A stretch of DNA of 64,000 nt from positions 360,281 to 424,280 of the forward strand of contig VXAA01005247.1 of the NCBI GenBank assembly GCA_013399115.1. The letters are read 5' to 3'. Both the position numbers and the translations under genes were made by a program. The first letter of the stretch is position 1. The number at the start of each line of letters is the position of its first letter. The DNA comes from Anseranas semipalmata. Taxonomy: Eukaryota; Chordata; Aves; Anseriformes; Anseranatidae. Positions 39,600 to 51,255 of the stretch are shown here, one piece after another. Below the pieces are notes generated by a model that had not been told where the DNA came from, ran no database searches, and saw only the letters and a list, made by a program, of their open reading frames with translations.

Positions 39600-39760
39600 T
39601 ATTCCCCTTAGAATCGTATATAAAATAATGATGTCCACCCTGAGCTTTCCTCTCTTCAAAAAGCACTGACCTAGTTTCTCTGCTTTTACAGTAGAAGTTC
39701 TCCAGTCCCATGTCAATGAGGTTGCCCTGACATATCTCAGCTCTGATAGTTATCTTTCTC
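39600..39760 (+). repeat. Possible CR1/L3-type LINE 3' remnant
   Basis: The order of phrases (GTATATAAAATAATGATGTCC, CCTGAGCTTTCCTCTCTTCA, then CTAGTTTCTCTGC) resembles the 3' region of amniote CR1/L3 LINEs. There the usual text is ATAAAATCATGTCCCCCCTCAGCCTTCTCTTCTCCAGACT and then CCCAGTTCCTTTAGCC. Similarity is by eye and weak. The typical 3' octamer microsatellite of CR1 is missing. Confidence 0.3.
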
Positions 39761-41493
39761 TTTTAATAATGGCATCCTGAATAGGGATTATTTCCTCTAA
39801 ATGCATCTTCATCTCTTCCCTGTAGAATATTTCCTTTTGAGTTACCTCTGATTGATCTGGTTTTGGTAGTGGGGCTAAGCAAAGATAGCTCTGATCTTTC
39901 TATCCAGGGCCTGACCACAGGTATGATGCCTGTGGACTTTGGCCAGAATTGGAGCCTTTGATAACATATTCCCCAAACCCATATAAAACACAATGAAAAA
40001 AGCCATAGTTTAAATTACTCTTTCTTATTATTAATGGAGCAGATCCTCAGACAGTGTAGTGGGTCACTTAAGTCCTTGGATGTGTGCAGAGATGACAATA
40101 TTGCCTACCAGCTACTGAATCGTTATTTTTGTACAGCACTGCTCACTTATTTCCTTCACTTTGCAGCACATTTTTTCTTTTCGTTATGTCCAAATTTCCC
40201 TCTCTTCCTAAGGAACTGATCCTCCATCATCAAAGTCAGGGGGAGATTTCGCCTAGGCTCCTACAGGAACATCATCAAGGCCTGGATTTTATTTTGGGTA
40301 AGTAAGTTTTCAGCATACTTTAGTTTCTCTCTCTCTCTTTTAAAGTTATTTATATTTTTTTATTTACCTCTAATTTTTCCATCCTTGTTATTTATTTATT
40401 TATTTTGCCATTCTTCATGTTCTTTATCATTTCTCATTGGCCTCAGACTGACAAAGTGCTCTCAGGTTGTAAAAACTTCCCTTCGTCACTGACTGTGATG
40501 CTGATGCAGGAGCTGGAGCCATACTGCTGCACCTGCAGCGTGACAGCTTTTGGCTACAGGACAGACACCAGCTTTTAGATTAATGTTAGGCATGGTCCCA
40601 GATAAATGGCTAAAAGATAGCAAACTCCAGTGATGTGGGTCTCTTCAGGGTATAAGTGTTAATTTGAACAACTCTTTTTTTTGTATTTTTGAATCATCCA
40701 GCCCGCGTAAGCAATTTTTCTTTCTGTTGTTTACTGAAGAATGTAGGTGTCCTCTACCACCTGTCTCAGCTCAACCTCAGAGATGCCTTGCACTGCCTAG
40801 TTGCCGTGTAAGGATCATTTCTGCTGTGCTACTCAGGAGAAATCAAGGTGACATATACATTTTGTCTAATTTTATATGGCAAAAAGCAACAGCAATGTTT
40901 ACTAATTCGCTTTGTACTGGGAGCTCCTTGGGAGGGACCAAGTCCCTACCTGGTGTTGGAGAGGGCATCGTTTTACAGAGTAATAGCTTCCATCACTTGT
41001 GATTCGATTTCTTTTTCCCAAGTGGGTGCAATCCTGATTTACACTAATATTACACTTTTTTTCCTAAAGATATATATATATTTTCTATCAAAGATATTTA
41101 TGTGATTGGGTAACTCTTCTGAGTGCTTTCTGTGGAATGGAGGCAGACCAAAATGGCAAAGACCTAAATTGATTCTGTCCCACTGAAACCTCTGGACTTG
41201 TTCCCCAAGCCAGTCTTTCATGCAGATATATTATCTCACTGAGAATTTCTTGCCAAACTACGTTAAGTAAATAAAAGCGAGGTGAAATATCAGCAACAAA
41301 GCTAACAAATGGAGCTGAATGCTCCACTTGAAAGAACAGATCTAGCTGTTTACCATGCTAATGTGAAATGAAATGAAAATGTATGTTTTTCATCTTTTCA
41401 GACAACGATCTTCAAATACAGGTAGCTAAGGTCTTTAACAACACAGATTTTTTTTTTTTTTTAAAGAAAAACCTATTATGGAGGCATCTTATA

Positions 41494-41513
41494 TGTGTGT
41501 GTGTGTGTGTGTG
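41494..41513. repeat. (TG)n microsatellite
   Basis: Ten tandem TG units follow an ATAT start. Confidence 0.95.
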
Positions 41514-44500
41514 GCTGTTTCAGTGTAGAAATTGAAGTATCTATTACTGTTGACAGACTTACCAGTCTGAGCCTGTACATCATACGCTGTTTTCATTTCC
41601 CTGGCTAATAAGTGCCCACCTAACTTGCTGGTGTGACAGAAGGGTATGCAAGCACTTCTGCAGGCTGTCCCTGGCCGTACATCAGGCCCTGAGCACCTCC
41701 GGTGCCTGCTCCCTCCGCACACATGGATGGTTGTGCCGGGGGCGGTGGGTAGCCACTGCCAGCACCTAAAAAGCCTTGGCAGCACCCAAACCAGACATTG
41801 GTTAGTGCTACGGGTAGCACCTAATAGTTGTTGACTTCAAGTCAGCATTTTTCTCATGCTCAGGGAGCCAGAGATTAACTAGGCTTTATTCTTTGCTTCA
41901 CAGATACTGAGCTCGATTCGTGGCCCAGCTCTATCAGCCTTCCGGAGGGAACATCCTCCCCAGATGGGCTGCACATGCTAATTACAAGGAAATCCTGGCA
42001 GTGTCAGAGTCAGTGCCAAAAACTCTCTGACTGCAGCGATGCCGAGATCTTACCAGGTGTCCGGGCTGTTTCTCCATCTGGGGGGTTCTTGCCCAGAAGG
42101 CTCTCTGGCCAGCCTTGACCTCCCTCATGTGTCACGGCTCCTCTTGCATCCTCGCAGAAGAAGGGCTGCTTCTGACGCAGCTCCATCCCCCTCCATTCCC
42201 TCTGACGTATCTTTGGTGTTTCCAGTTTGTTGCAGCCAGCGAGGAAGAGAAACATTATCCAGCTGCTGCTGCTGGTGCTTTTCCTCTGCCTGTCACCCAG
42301 TCCTGGCGCTGGGCTCCCAGCCATCACCTGTGCATCCTCACTTCATGTCTTGAGGGAGCATTGGTCCTTGTAAGTGCCTGCACAGGAAGGTGGTGTGAGC
42401 CTCAAGGAACTTACTAGTGAAGGAGAAAGAGGAATATGAAAGTAATTTAATTTTTCATGCAAAACTCTGTTAGGAACTACTAGACTTTCCAAAATGTATT
42501 CCAAAGAAATGCAGAGATAGATTCCCGACCGGCATTAATCAGTGCTGATTAAGTCATGGAGCTACCCAATTTCTGCCTGGTGAGTACTTTTCCTGTCATT
42601 GATTTATTGCCTTCCTTAGAAAAATAAGACCTGGGAAATAAAGAGTTCAAGTAAATTTGCTCAGTTACCCAGCCAACTGTTGACTATGGTACCAGGGATA
42701 ATAAATGTTCAGGGGAAATTCCTCTCGCACGTTCATGTACTGAGGTCAAGTGTAGAGGTGTCCTGCGCATGCTCCAAATCCTCCAGAAGCTGGGGGATAG
42801 AGCTCAGCCGCAGCAGTAGATGCCTTTGAAGAGCAAATGGAAGATGTGTGGCTAAACAAAATGGGGGAGTGCACGTGGACAGTGTGACTGCAGTTTGGGG
42901 TTCAATGTGGTGGCTGCAGAGAGCCTGGAGGACCCCTTCCCTCGCTACAGGAGAGGAAAATCTGCTCTTCCTTCTCAACCTGCCATAAGGTTGGCAGGGC
43001 TTATGGGTGAGCTTGCATCCAATGCTTGCACCCAATACCCGTATTGGTAAGTGAGGCCACAGGATGCTGTTTCTTTCCTCTCATTCATAAGACAACTCCT
43101 CGGTGTATTTTACTTAAGGTTTGCAGGATTGTGCTGTGTGGGGGTTATTGTTTTCCTGCAGACACATGGCATTATATTTAAGTCACTGGATACATTAACA
43201 CCACCATCTGGTTTTGTTTTTCAAACGAAAGCACACTATTTGTTAAATAATTTCTACCCCATCTTCTTTAAGATATTTTAAGGATAAAGTCTACAGTGCT
43301 GTACAGAAGGACAAATCTTATCAAGTTTATTTGTTTGACTGACCAATCTAAACTTCATGTTGCTTTTCAGCTCTCTTTAGAGTATTTGTTCCGTATTTTC
43401 ATTAACCTGAAACGATGAGCAACTTTCAGAAACCTATGAACTATACAACATGAAGAACACAGCTGTAGGAGGCCTGCTAGGAATAACACATGAGACTGTC
43501 CAAACAAAAAAATGAATATTTTGATTTTGGGGTATCCATTTTGTGTCATTAATAATGGATCTGGCTTCTGGAAGGAGCACGTCACTTGAAGGTGACTTGA
43601 AGCTCCTTTAAAGTATGCAACACCCACAAATTTCTGAACACTTCTAAACACTTCTGAAACTATAGCTAAGTCATAGCTAGTAAATCCTTACATTTACTGT
43701 TGTAAATGGTAAGTGTAAAAAGACCTTGATATGGAAAAAAGTGAGAAAACTCTTCAAGACAGTTAAACTGCAATGGAAGGATCGATTCACAGCTCTCTCC
43801 TTTTTGCCTGTGTTGGGCAAGTGGACCATTTGTTCCTCATCCTATGACTCTCAGATCACAAGACAGTTACTTGTTGAGCCCTAAATGGGCTGTCACATGA
43901 CCAGGAGAGGAACATTTATTGCTCTGTTACCAAAACTATAAACATACTGACCATGTATTTGCTGTATCTCTTATTAATGAAACCTGCATTGGTACAAACA
44001 TTTGCCTGTTAGTTTGCCAGTGGCACCTGTCGCCAACCACATCCAGTGACAATGAACAAGAATTTTTTTATTTTCTCAAAACCAGAATATTTACATATTT
44101 AAACCCTGAGGCTGTGCCCACTCCACCCTTTACTCCAGATCTTCGCCTCTGCACCACTGCACTAAATAAATTAACAAGTTATCAACAAGACTGCCAGGCC
44201 ACTACAGGCTCCCCATTACCGTGCCTGTCATTGCCACTCAGGGCTCTGCTGGAACGTGACAACTTCGCAGCACAAGGTCACTCCCCCAGTCACTCTCTCG
44301 CTGCTGCTTGGAGGCAACCATTCTGAGAAATGATTTGTTATGGTAGAATCAGAGGCACATTTGTTAGTTAATTCATTCTGTAAAACTCAAATGAGATGAA
44401 AAACAAGCAGAGATCTGACAAATGGCATTTAATTATGTCTGAGCCTAAAATTCATAATACATATTTATGCTGCCCTAAGTCATTCGCAGCCAAGGTCCCT

Positions 44501-46328
44501 TTTATTCTCATAACTGAGTCCAATTGCTGATATGGGAAGAGGGTGTTAGTGATGGTCAACTCCATGTTCTTTCATTACGGTGCCTCTTTCTTTATGCCTT
44601 AACTTCCCATCCCCTGCGCTCACCCCGCACTTACAGAGCAGCACTTCTCCAGGTGTTATTATTCTGTGGCCTGCGCAAATAATGCAAAGAACTTACAGTT
44701 ACCCATTAGCTTTATCTTGAAAGATTAATACGGTCTGGTTTCTAATCTTGTCTGGTCTCTAACTTCTGCATGGGTTTCTATCTCAGGCTTGAGGTGTAGG
44801 GAGATACCAGGAAGCGTTGCACGTGGACCATGTCCCTGGTGAGCTGGGCTACAACCTGCAGGAAGGACTGGCCCTGCTGTCCTCAGGATAACTTGTTTTC
44901 TGCAGTGGAAGGGCAGCTGCCTCTGCGGTGACACTAGCAGCAATGGTTAGTACAATACAAATAGGAACGCCTTGCACTGGTGTTGCAGAGGCTTGATAGG
45001 CCGTGCAAAGCATAGGCTCCTGGGAAATGGACACTGACATGTGTGCCTTGTTGGAATAGAAGCTCTGACCTAGAGAAATATTAACAGGCATTGAAGTGTA
45101 CACCTGAATGTGCTAAATATGAATCTGCTTCCACCTTCAGCTGACAGAAATCTACGGACTCTGCATTTGGTGTAAAGGACTGAAATGTCTGTCACAATAG
45201 CATATGCTGCAACTCTGCAGAAGATGTATGTGCATTTTTACAATGGCTTGGTGCTATTAATGTAAAAGTAAGCCATTTTCAAAGTCCTTCTGTCAATATG
45301 GCATAGGGTCTCCAGCCAGCATCCTGGGCAATGCGTGACTGAAGAGAGACCTAAGAGAGAAGACCTTCCATCTTCTCTCCCTCCCAGCTTCCTGAACCTT
45401 AGCTCTCGGGAGAGCCAGCTACATTGGAAAGACTGCCCATGACCGTGAAGTCAGCAAGAGGCTTGTCATCCTCTGCAGTGGACTCCCACGCCAGCCCGAG
45501 TGACCCTGCCTCATGCCCTCCTCCACCAGAGCCTGTGAGACAGCAGCCCCAAACAGCTTGATCCGATCTCTTGAAGGGGAGTCTCAGAGGAGGATGATCT
45601 TCCCAGCAGCTCCAGAGGAAGGTGATTTCACAGCTCACATCTGGCTACCCGGCTATCCCTGCCTCTCTCACTGTGTGAATGTGCAAGCCTGGAGAGCGCT
45701 TCTTGTGCTTCTTGACATTCTTGCCCTGCCGAGGCACGGGAGACACCACCTCTCCTCCCCTTTCTCTTGGCATGCTGCCACCCGAACTCACCAGGCAGCT
45801 TCGGGTTTTTTGTTCTCTGGTGGGAAATTTCATTTGACCCTTTCAAGTGGGACAAGAACAGATATTAGATTTGTTGACGATGAAGTGCTTTTATCTGAAT
45901 TCAACAAAAGAGGTACAATGAAAAGATTGCAGCTGTTGAGCAAAAGCACCGCACCTATTACAGAGTTCATATGCATTTACAAGTGGCACATCAGTGAAGG
46001 CTCTCCTCACCCCAGCAGATGTACACCCCTTCCACAGAAAACTTGTTAATCTTTCCGTCAGCTCTGCATGCTTTACATACCTTTGGGAAAATGTAGTATT
46101 TGACACTCTTGCCAGATCTTGCAATGATAGAAATGCTATTAGCAGGTGAAAGCTACATGGAGGTGTTTTATCTTTCTGTAAGTCTTCTAGGTCTTCTTGC
46201 TGCAGGATGGGACAGCAATTTAGAACACCAGATAACTTGGGTTATAATTAAATTCTAAGAACACCGTTGCCCAATTGAATAGACATCTCCTTACACTCCC
46301 ACACTGTCTATATGTGATAGTGTATGCA

Positions 46329-46350
46329 TATAGATAGATGATAGATAGAC
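46329..46350. repeat. Short (GATA)n tract
   Basis: Four to five interrupted GATA units (tatagatagatgatagataga). Confidence 0.85.
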
Positions 46351-47704
46351 TTCAGTTAGGAATATAATTAAATTTTTGCTTGTTTTTATACACACATGAA
46401 GTCACACAGCTACTAAAACAATATGTTCTAAAATTAAGGTAGCAAATCAACTCAGTCAGGAAGTGAGTAACTCAGACTTGGCAAAGGAGGCTGAAAAAAA
46501 AGTTACTGTTGTCTGACATCATACAGCAACTGCACTTTCTAATAAGGGCAATAAAGCATCTACTAACAAGAGAAAATCCTGATGAAATTCAGGGAAGGAT
46601 ATAGCTTGCAGTCAATCAACTGTGCAAAAGCAGCAATAAGTGTTTGCCCAAGTCCTAATGAACCACGGACATGAGAGCATGGTTGAAAAGGAATTGCAAA
46701 TGCTTTGCAAGCTCACCAAAGTGGCCCAGGCACTGGGTCAACAGTATTACCTAGAAGTCAAAAAGAGCATTACAGTCCTTGAATACACGCACCGTGGTAC
46801 TGCCCAGCACAGTCCTGCTGGAGCACACTGGCTTTCCTCTCACCACGGCCCTCGTGTCCCACCACCCATGTTCAGGAAAGGGAGTAAGTACCAGGTGGGA
46901 TTCAGATGCTTTGTAATGGAGAAAGTGTTTATACAGGGAGCATTCAGCTCTTAGGCACTAATTTCCAAACACTTGCCTTCCCCCAGTATGAGCCCTCCTG
47001 ACTGCTGAATGAAATTTACACATGGCACGGTAATTTTGCAGTCACATTTATGCAAAAATACTATAGCAAAGGGAAGATAGGGCGAGGACAACAGTTATGT
47101 CAGTGGATGGGATGTTGTAACAAGAATGAGGAATACACTGGAAAATGATCAGTGAGCTTTGCCTCATTCTTAGGACTTTCGCATCTCACAAAATTCATGT
47201 GCTTTAACTCAAGTCAGTATTTGTCCCACTGACATCAATGGCTAGATACCCCTTGGTTTCAGCGGCCTGAATGTTTTCCCCAAGTAGTGGTATTTCATTT
47301 TCTTTTTGCTACTTACACAATTCTCCAGACTCACTCTTTACCTCTGTTCTGGCCTCTGACTTACCTTGTAGATGCACTAGATTCTGTTGCATTTGCCCTG
47401 TACTTTTTTTAGTTCATGCCACCTCCACAAAGAAGTTCTGGAGTGCTTGCAGGCAATTTCATGCTTATCATGCACCAAATTTGCTTGCACAAAAATGACT
47501 GCACAACTGCGTGGGATGCGGAAAGTCAGAGCCCATGGGTCACAGCAAAGCCTATCACAGTCAGTGCAAACATTCCCACAGTGTTAAACAGATTTTGGAT
47601 CCAGCCCATATGTATTCAGTAGTGAATTCCCACTTAGCATATTGTCACAAAGGGAGTCTTTTTCAGATTGTTCTTCACCAGGTTTCTTTTCTGCTGTCCA
47701 GCAG

Positions 47705-48072
47705 ATCTACGGCAAAGCGTTGGCTCGATGCCCGTTCAAGTCAGCCCCATGGGCTAAAGCTCCGTTCTTGGGCAGCCTTTACCCAGACAGGGGCTCGTGG
47801 TGTTAGCATGTACCAGCAACAATCCCAGCTGTGGCAGGACAGCAAAACACTTCCAGCATACATTCACCTAGGTCATGTTGCTTTGCCAGGACAACAGCAG
47901 ACCCCATCCCTGCACTGGAGGAGACTCTGGCAGGATGTGAGCCCGGGTCGATGTCAGAGCGGCGACACCACACTGAGCAGCTGCTGCAGTGAGCTGAGGA
48001 GCAGCGCCAGCTCCGTCTGGTTGTTCGAAGCCATCCTGCCTGAGATTGCAGGATTGGGGCTGGTGCCGGGAG
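47705..48072 (+). other. Candidate unannotated exon within the longest open frame outside FOXP1
   Basis: A plus-strand frame of 246 codons is open from 47511 to 48251, the longest in the window. Inside it the acceptor tttcttttctgctgtccagcag|ATCTAC (47704/47705) and the donor GCCGGGAG|gtgagt (48072/48073) both fit consensus very well and enclose 368 nt. The translation is rich in Ser, Gln, Cys and Trp, has no signal peptide or domain I know, and reads QSQLWQDSKTLPAYIHLGH in its middle. It may be an exon of a non-coding RNA, a lineage-specific gene or a pseudogene fragment. Coding status is doubtful. Confidence 0.25.
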
Positions 48073-48518
48073 GTGAGTTCCCTACTGCAGTGCCCTGCTG
48101 CCAGAACAGCAGAAGGATGGGAGGGGGATGTGATTGCTTTGCTAAAGGACTGTTAATGACTTCCTCAGCCTCTCCATACCTTTTATGCTCAGTTCACGTA
48201 CAACTTTGGTCACTCTCAGTAACTGCTCTTGTACTACCGGGAAATGAGTAGCTGTGGTCTTGATCCAGTTCACACCATGGACTGCTATCAGCATTGCAAA
48301 AATCCCATCTCCTGTACACAGTACTATCATAAATGCCAAAATAAATCAGTGTGGAGATTCCTGAGCCCTAGAGGTAGCTCTGCTCTCTGTGGTGACCAAA
48401 TGATGTCTGCAACACAGCACAGCCTAAATGTTGCACCAGTTCTCTGCAGAGAAGTGGGAGCTCCTGTCCTGAGGGAGCATTCCTGGCTCCTTTTTGAAGA
48501 CTTGCATTTATTTAAAAC

Positions 48519-48592
48519 ATAAGGATTATACCTGACAAATAATAATCATAAGGATTTAACTAATAATAATCGTAAGGATTGAAATAATAATT
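48519..48592. repeat. Imperfect tandem repeat with ATAAGGATT units
   Basis: ATAAGGATT occurs at 48519-48527 and 48548-48556, with a variant GTAAGGATT at 48572-48580. AATAATAAT spacers separate them, giving periods of 29 and 24 bases. This looks like a small local duplication in AT-rich DNA. Confidence 0.6.
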
Positions 48593-49411
48593 TCTTCCTA
48601 GCACCTTGCTTTTTAGTAAAATCTCAAAAATATAAATCACATTCTTATGCTTCCAAGCAAGAGATTTCTAGTTAGATTAAAACAGGGAATTTTACATTTC
48701 TAATTTATTATATGTAACTTCTAAACAGCAACAGAAACATGCACATTTGTTTTTCTTCTCTGCTGATCCTAGTTTGTCTTCAAGGCCTTGAGATGTTATA
48801 AAATTCAGATGAAGAATGGAGAAGTCACCCTCCAGGTCCAGCACCCCCTGCCCCAGGACATTGGAGGATACCTTCCCTACCTTGCTACCTTCCAACTCTG
48901 GAGTTCCTGGTGCAGAGAAGCAGCTTGTTGTTCAAGGTTCAGATCATTTTCATGGACAAATGGTGTCATTGGCAAAGCCTGCAGCCAAACCGCGAAAGTT
49001 TTTTAATTGACTTCAACACAACATTTACTCTGCACTGATGAACAAAGCAAATGTTCATCTAACTACTGACGTGCAGCTTCTAGTACTAATATTAAATCAT
49101 TGTTTTGGTCTCCATTCCTGTACCCTTACCAAATAATAGTAGTAAAATATTTCATGGGTTAACCTGATTTTCCCTCTCTTCTTCCTCTGTCTTTCAAGAA
49201 AGCGCTGTCTAAGGGAGACCCAGAGTTTGCAGAAAAGCCCAGGAACAACCAACAAGCAAGACCTAGTCAGAGCAAACGGTAATGTTAGGCTCCCTCCTCA
49301 TCCCCAGTGGCTCTGGCAGTTTCCTTTTATTCTTTAACATTGTTCATATTATTTACACAGCTGCTCCAGTAACTTTTTCTTCTTATATATGTATTTCTTA
49401 CTAGCTGTGTT

Positions 49412-49435
49412 TATATATATATATATATATATATT
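49412..49435. repeat. (TA)n microsatellite
   Basis: Twelve perfect TA units. Confidence 0.95.
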
Positions 49436-50284
49436 AGATTTTAGAACAGCATCAGTTTCTGTTTACTGCCTTAAAAAGTGATTTGCTTGTAATTAAAAAC
49501 ACAAATCTAACAGTGCCTAAATTTAAGAGTGACCTTTGTTTATTAGGGGAATGTAGGTGCAGGTTTTGAAAGTTGAACCCTATCATTTCAACATCCATAA
49601 TCGCTTCTTAGGGTTTTTCTATTATTATTACTTCAAGGTCTATGTGCCTAAAATTGTATCATTTTTCTCACTTGCTTTTGCTAGCTGATTTTAAAAAAAT
49701 GTATTCATGCAGCTGTACATGTTACAGCTGTGTGTATGACTGCCCACTGGATTTACATGCACAATTACCCCAATGGCATACAACCCGCAGAGGCTTGCAC
49801 ATGCAAAAAGCCTGTTAGCTGTAAAACTGTTGGCATGGATGCTCAATTTCCATATGCAGTCACAATGAATATGCATGTACATTAGGTGCATAAGCACACA
49901 CACATTTCTGAAACCAGAGGCCTCAATGTGAACCTAAAGAAGAAAGGACAAATGCTTTGGAGGAGTGCTTTAGGTCAAATTCAGTGCTAACAGTTAGCAG
50001 GCATAAATCTGCTGGATTGTACTCATGTGTCTTATATCAGTGCAACTCATTTTCTTCAATTAAATGTAGGAAAACACTGTAGATTTATAGTTTTCTTATT
50101 TTTGCCTTTACATCTTTTGTATGTTTATAATTTTCCTTAGTTTTCCTTTTCCGATTTTAATAGATGAAAAACAGCCCAATGTAGTTTTTTTTTTTTTTTT
50201 TCCAAAATATCCAGGCTCCTCAAGTTAGCAGAAAAAAAGTTTCTGGGTACTAGCATACTTGAAATTCAGGCAACCAAAGACTGT

Positions 50285-50340
50285 AAACATAGACGTAGGT
50301 GTCTGAATTTAGGCACCTATTTTTTAAAACCTTGGCTTAG
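50285..50340 (+). repeat. Old amniote repeat remnant (TTAGGCACCTA type)
   Basis: GACGTAGGTGTCTGAATTTAGGCACCTATTTTTTAAAACCTTGGCTTAG resembles a high-copy turtle and crocodile repeat in which TTAGGCACCTAAAT and TTTAGGTGTCTAA alternate. I remember the family's look but not its name. AGGTGTCTGAATTTAGGCACCT is itself an imperfect inverted repeat. Confidence 0.35.
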
Positions 50341-51146
50341 AAAATAAAATAACTGAATGTATATAGATAATATAAATCACCAGTCACTTTTATTACATGT
50401 ATGTTTATATAGAGACCTTAGAACACGTTTTTAAAATGTAAACGTTCCTTAGTATGTTTAACTATGTGTCTAAAGAAGATGTAGGACAGAAAGAAAACAA
50501 AAGTTTGACAAATGTTTCTGATCAATCCTGAAGAAATCAATAGGAATTCACTCACAGCATGATTTCATTTAACTTTCCATGCTAGGAATAGTAACCTGGC
50601 TTTCTGTTAAAGCTAAAGCATTCCTACTTCTTAGTGATTTAATTCTCATGTCAACATATATCAGCCAGGCAGACAATGGCTTGGAGCTGGGGAGGGGAAG
50701 GAGGAGCGGATGGAAACACGCAGAAATTGTGCGGACTGAGTTGTATGGTTGAGTGACTTTGTTTCACCAAAACTGGTTTCTAATAGAAAATAGGGTTTTT
50801 ATTGAGATGTACATTTCTCTCCCCCTTCAAGGGAGCCAAAAGTGTCTGTTTTTTAGAGCATGTTTTAATGCTTATTTGAAAAAAAATATCTAACACAAAA
50901 ATGAACAGCTTGGTAAAGAAAACAGGAAAAAATATTGAATCACAAGCACTGCTGTGGTGCATTGTTAGAAGTCCCAGCCTGGGTGCCTTCCTCCCAGTCA
51001 GCCACACACACACCAAATTCCTACAATTTTGGCATGTCCATCTTACTCTCAACTCACTGCTAACACAAAGAGGGGAAACGAGGCCAGAGAACAAGAGGCT
51101 CAATGCATGCAAACCATAGTACTTGTAAATGAGTTCAATTTTTTGA

Positions 51147-51255
51147 TTTTTTTTTTTTTTTTTTTGCCAAAAAGGAAAATGTTTCAGTCAGCAAGACAAA
51201 CATCTCAATTTTATTCTGGAAATATCAACTTTCTTTTTTTTTTTTTTTTTTTTTT
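51147..51255. repeat. Two T homopolymers about 70 bp apart
   Basis: T19 at 51147-51165 and T22 at 51234-51255 flank unique sequence. No retrogene is recognisable between or beside them. Confidence 0.9.

Larger units (their letters stand above)
36040..47704. other. Intergenic; old repeat remnants, no gene seen
   Basis: This is unique and decayed repetitive sequence. Remnants with a CCCATTGA-type/TCAATGGG motif lie at 38571-38612, 40218-40262 and 47205-47256. A possible LINE tail lies at 39600-39760. A (TG)n tract is at 41494-41513 and GATA units at 46329-46350. The 178-codon plus-strand frame at 45513-46049 resembles no protein family and I do not call it. Confidence 0.5.

Noticed and set aside
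45513..46049. 178-codon plus-strand frame
   Set aside because: No recognisable domain. A minus-strand frame is also open over part of it, and I saw no consensus splice pair around it. Not called as a gene.
51147..51255. Paired poly-T tracts considered as poly(A) tails of minus-strand retrocopies
   Set aside because: No coding homology or truncated LINE/SINE body adjoins either tract, and no target-site duplications are visible.
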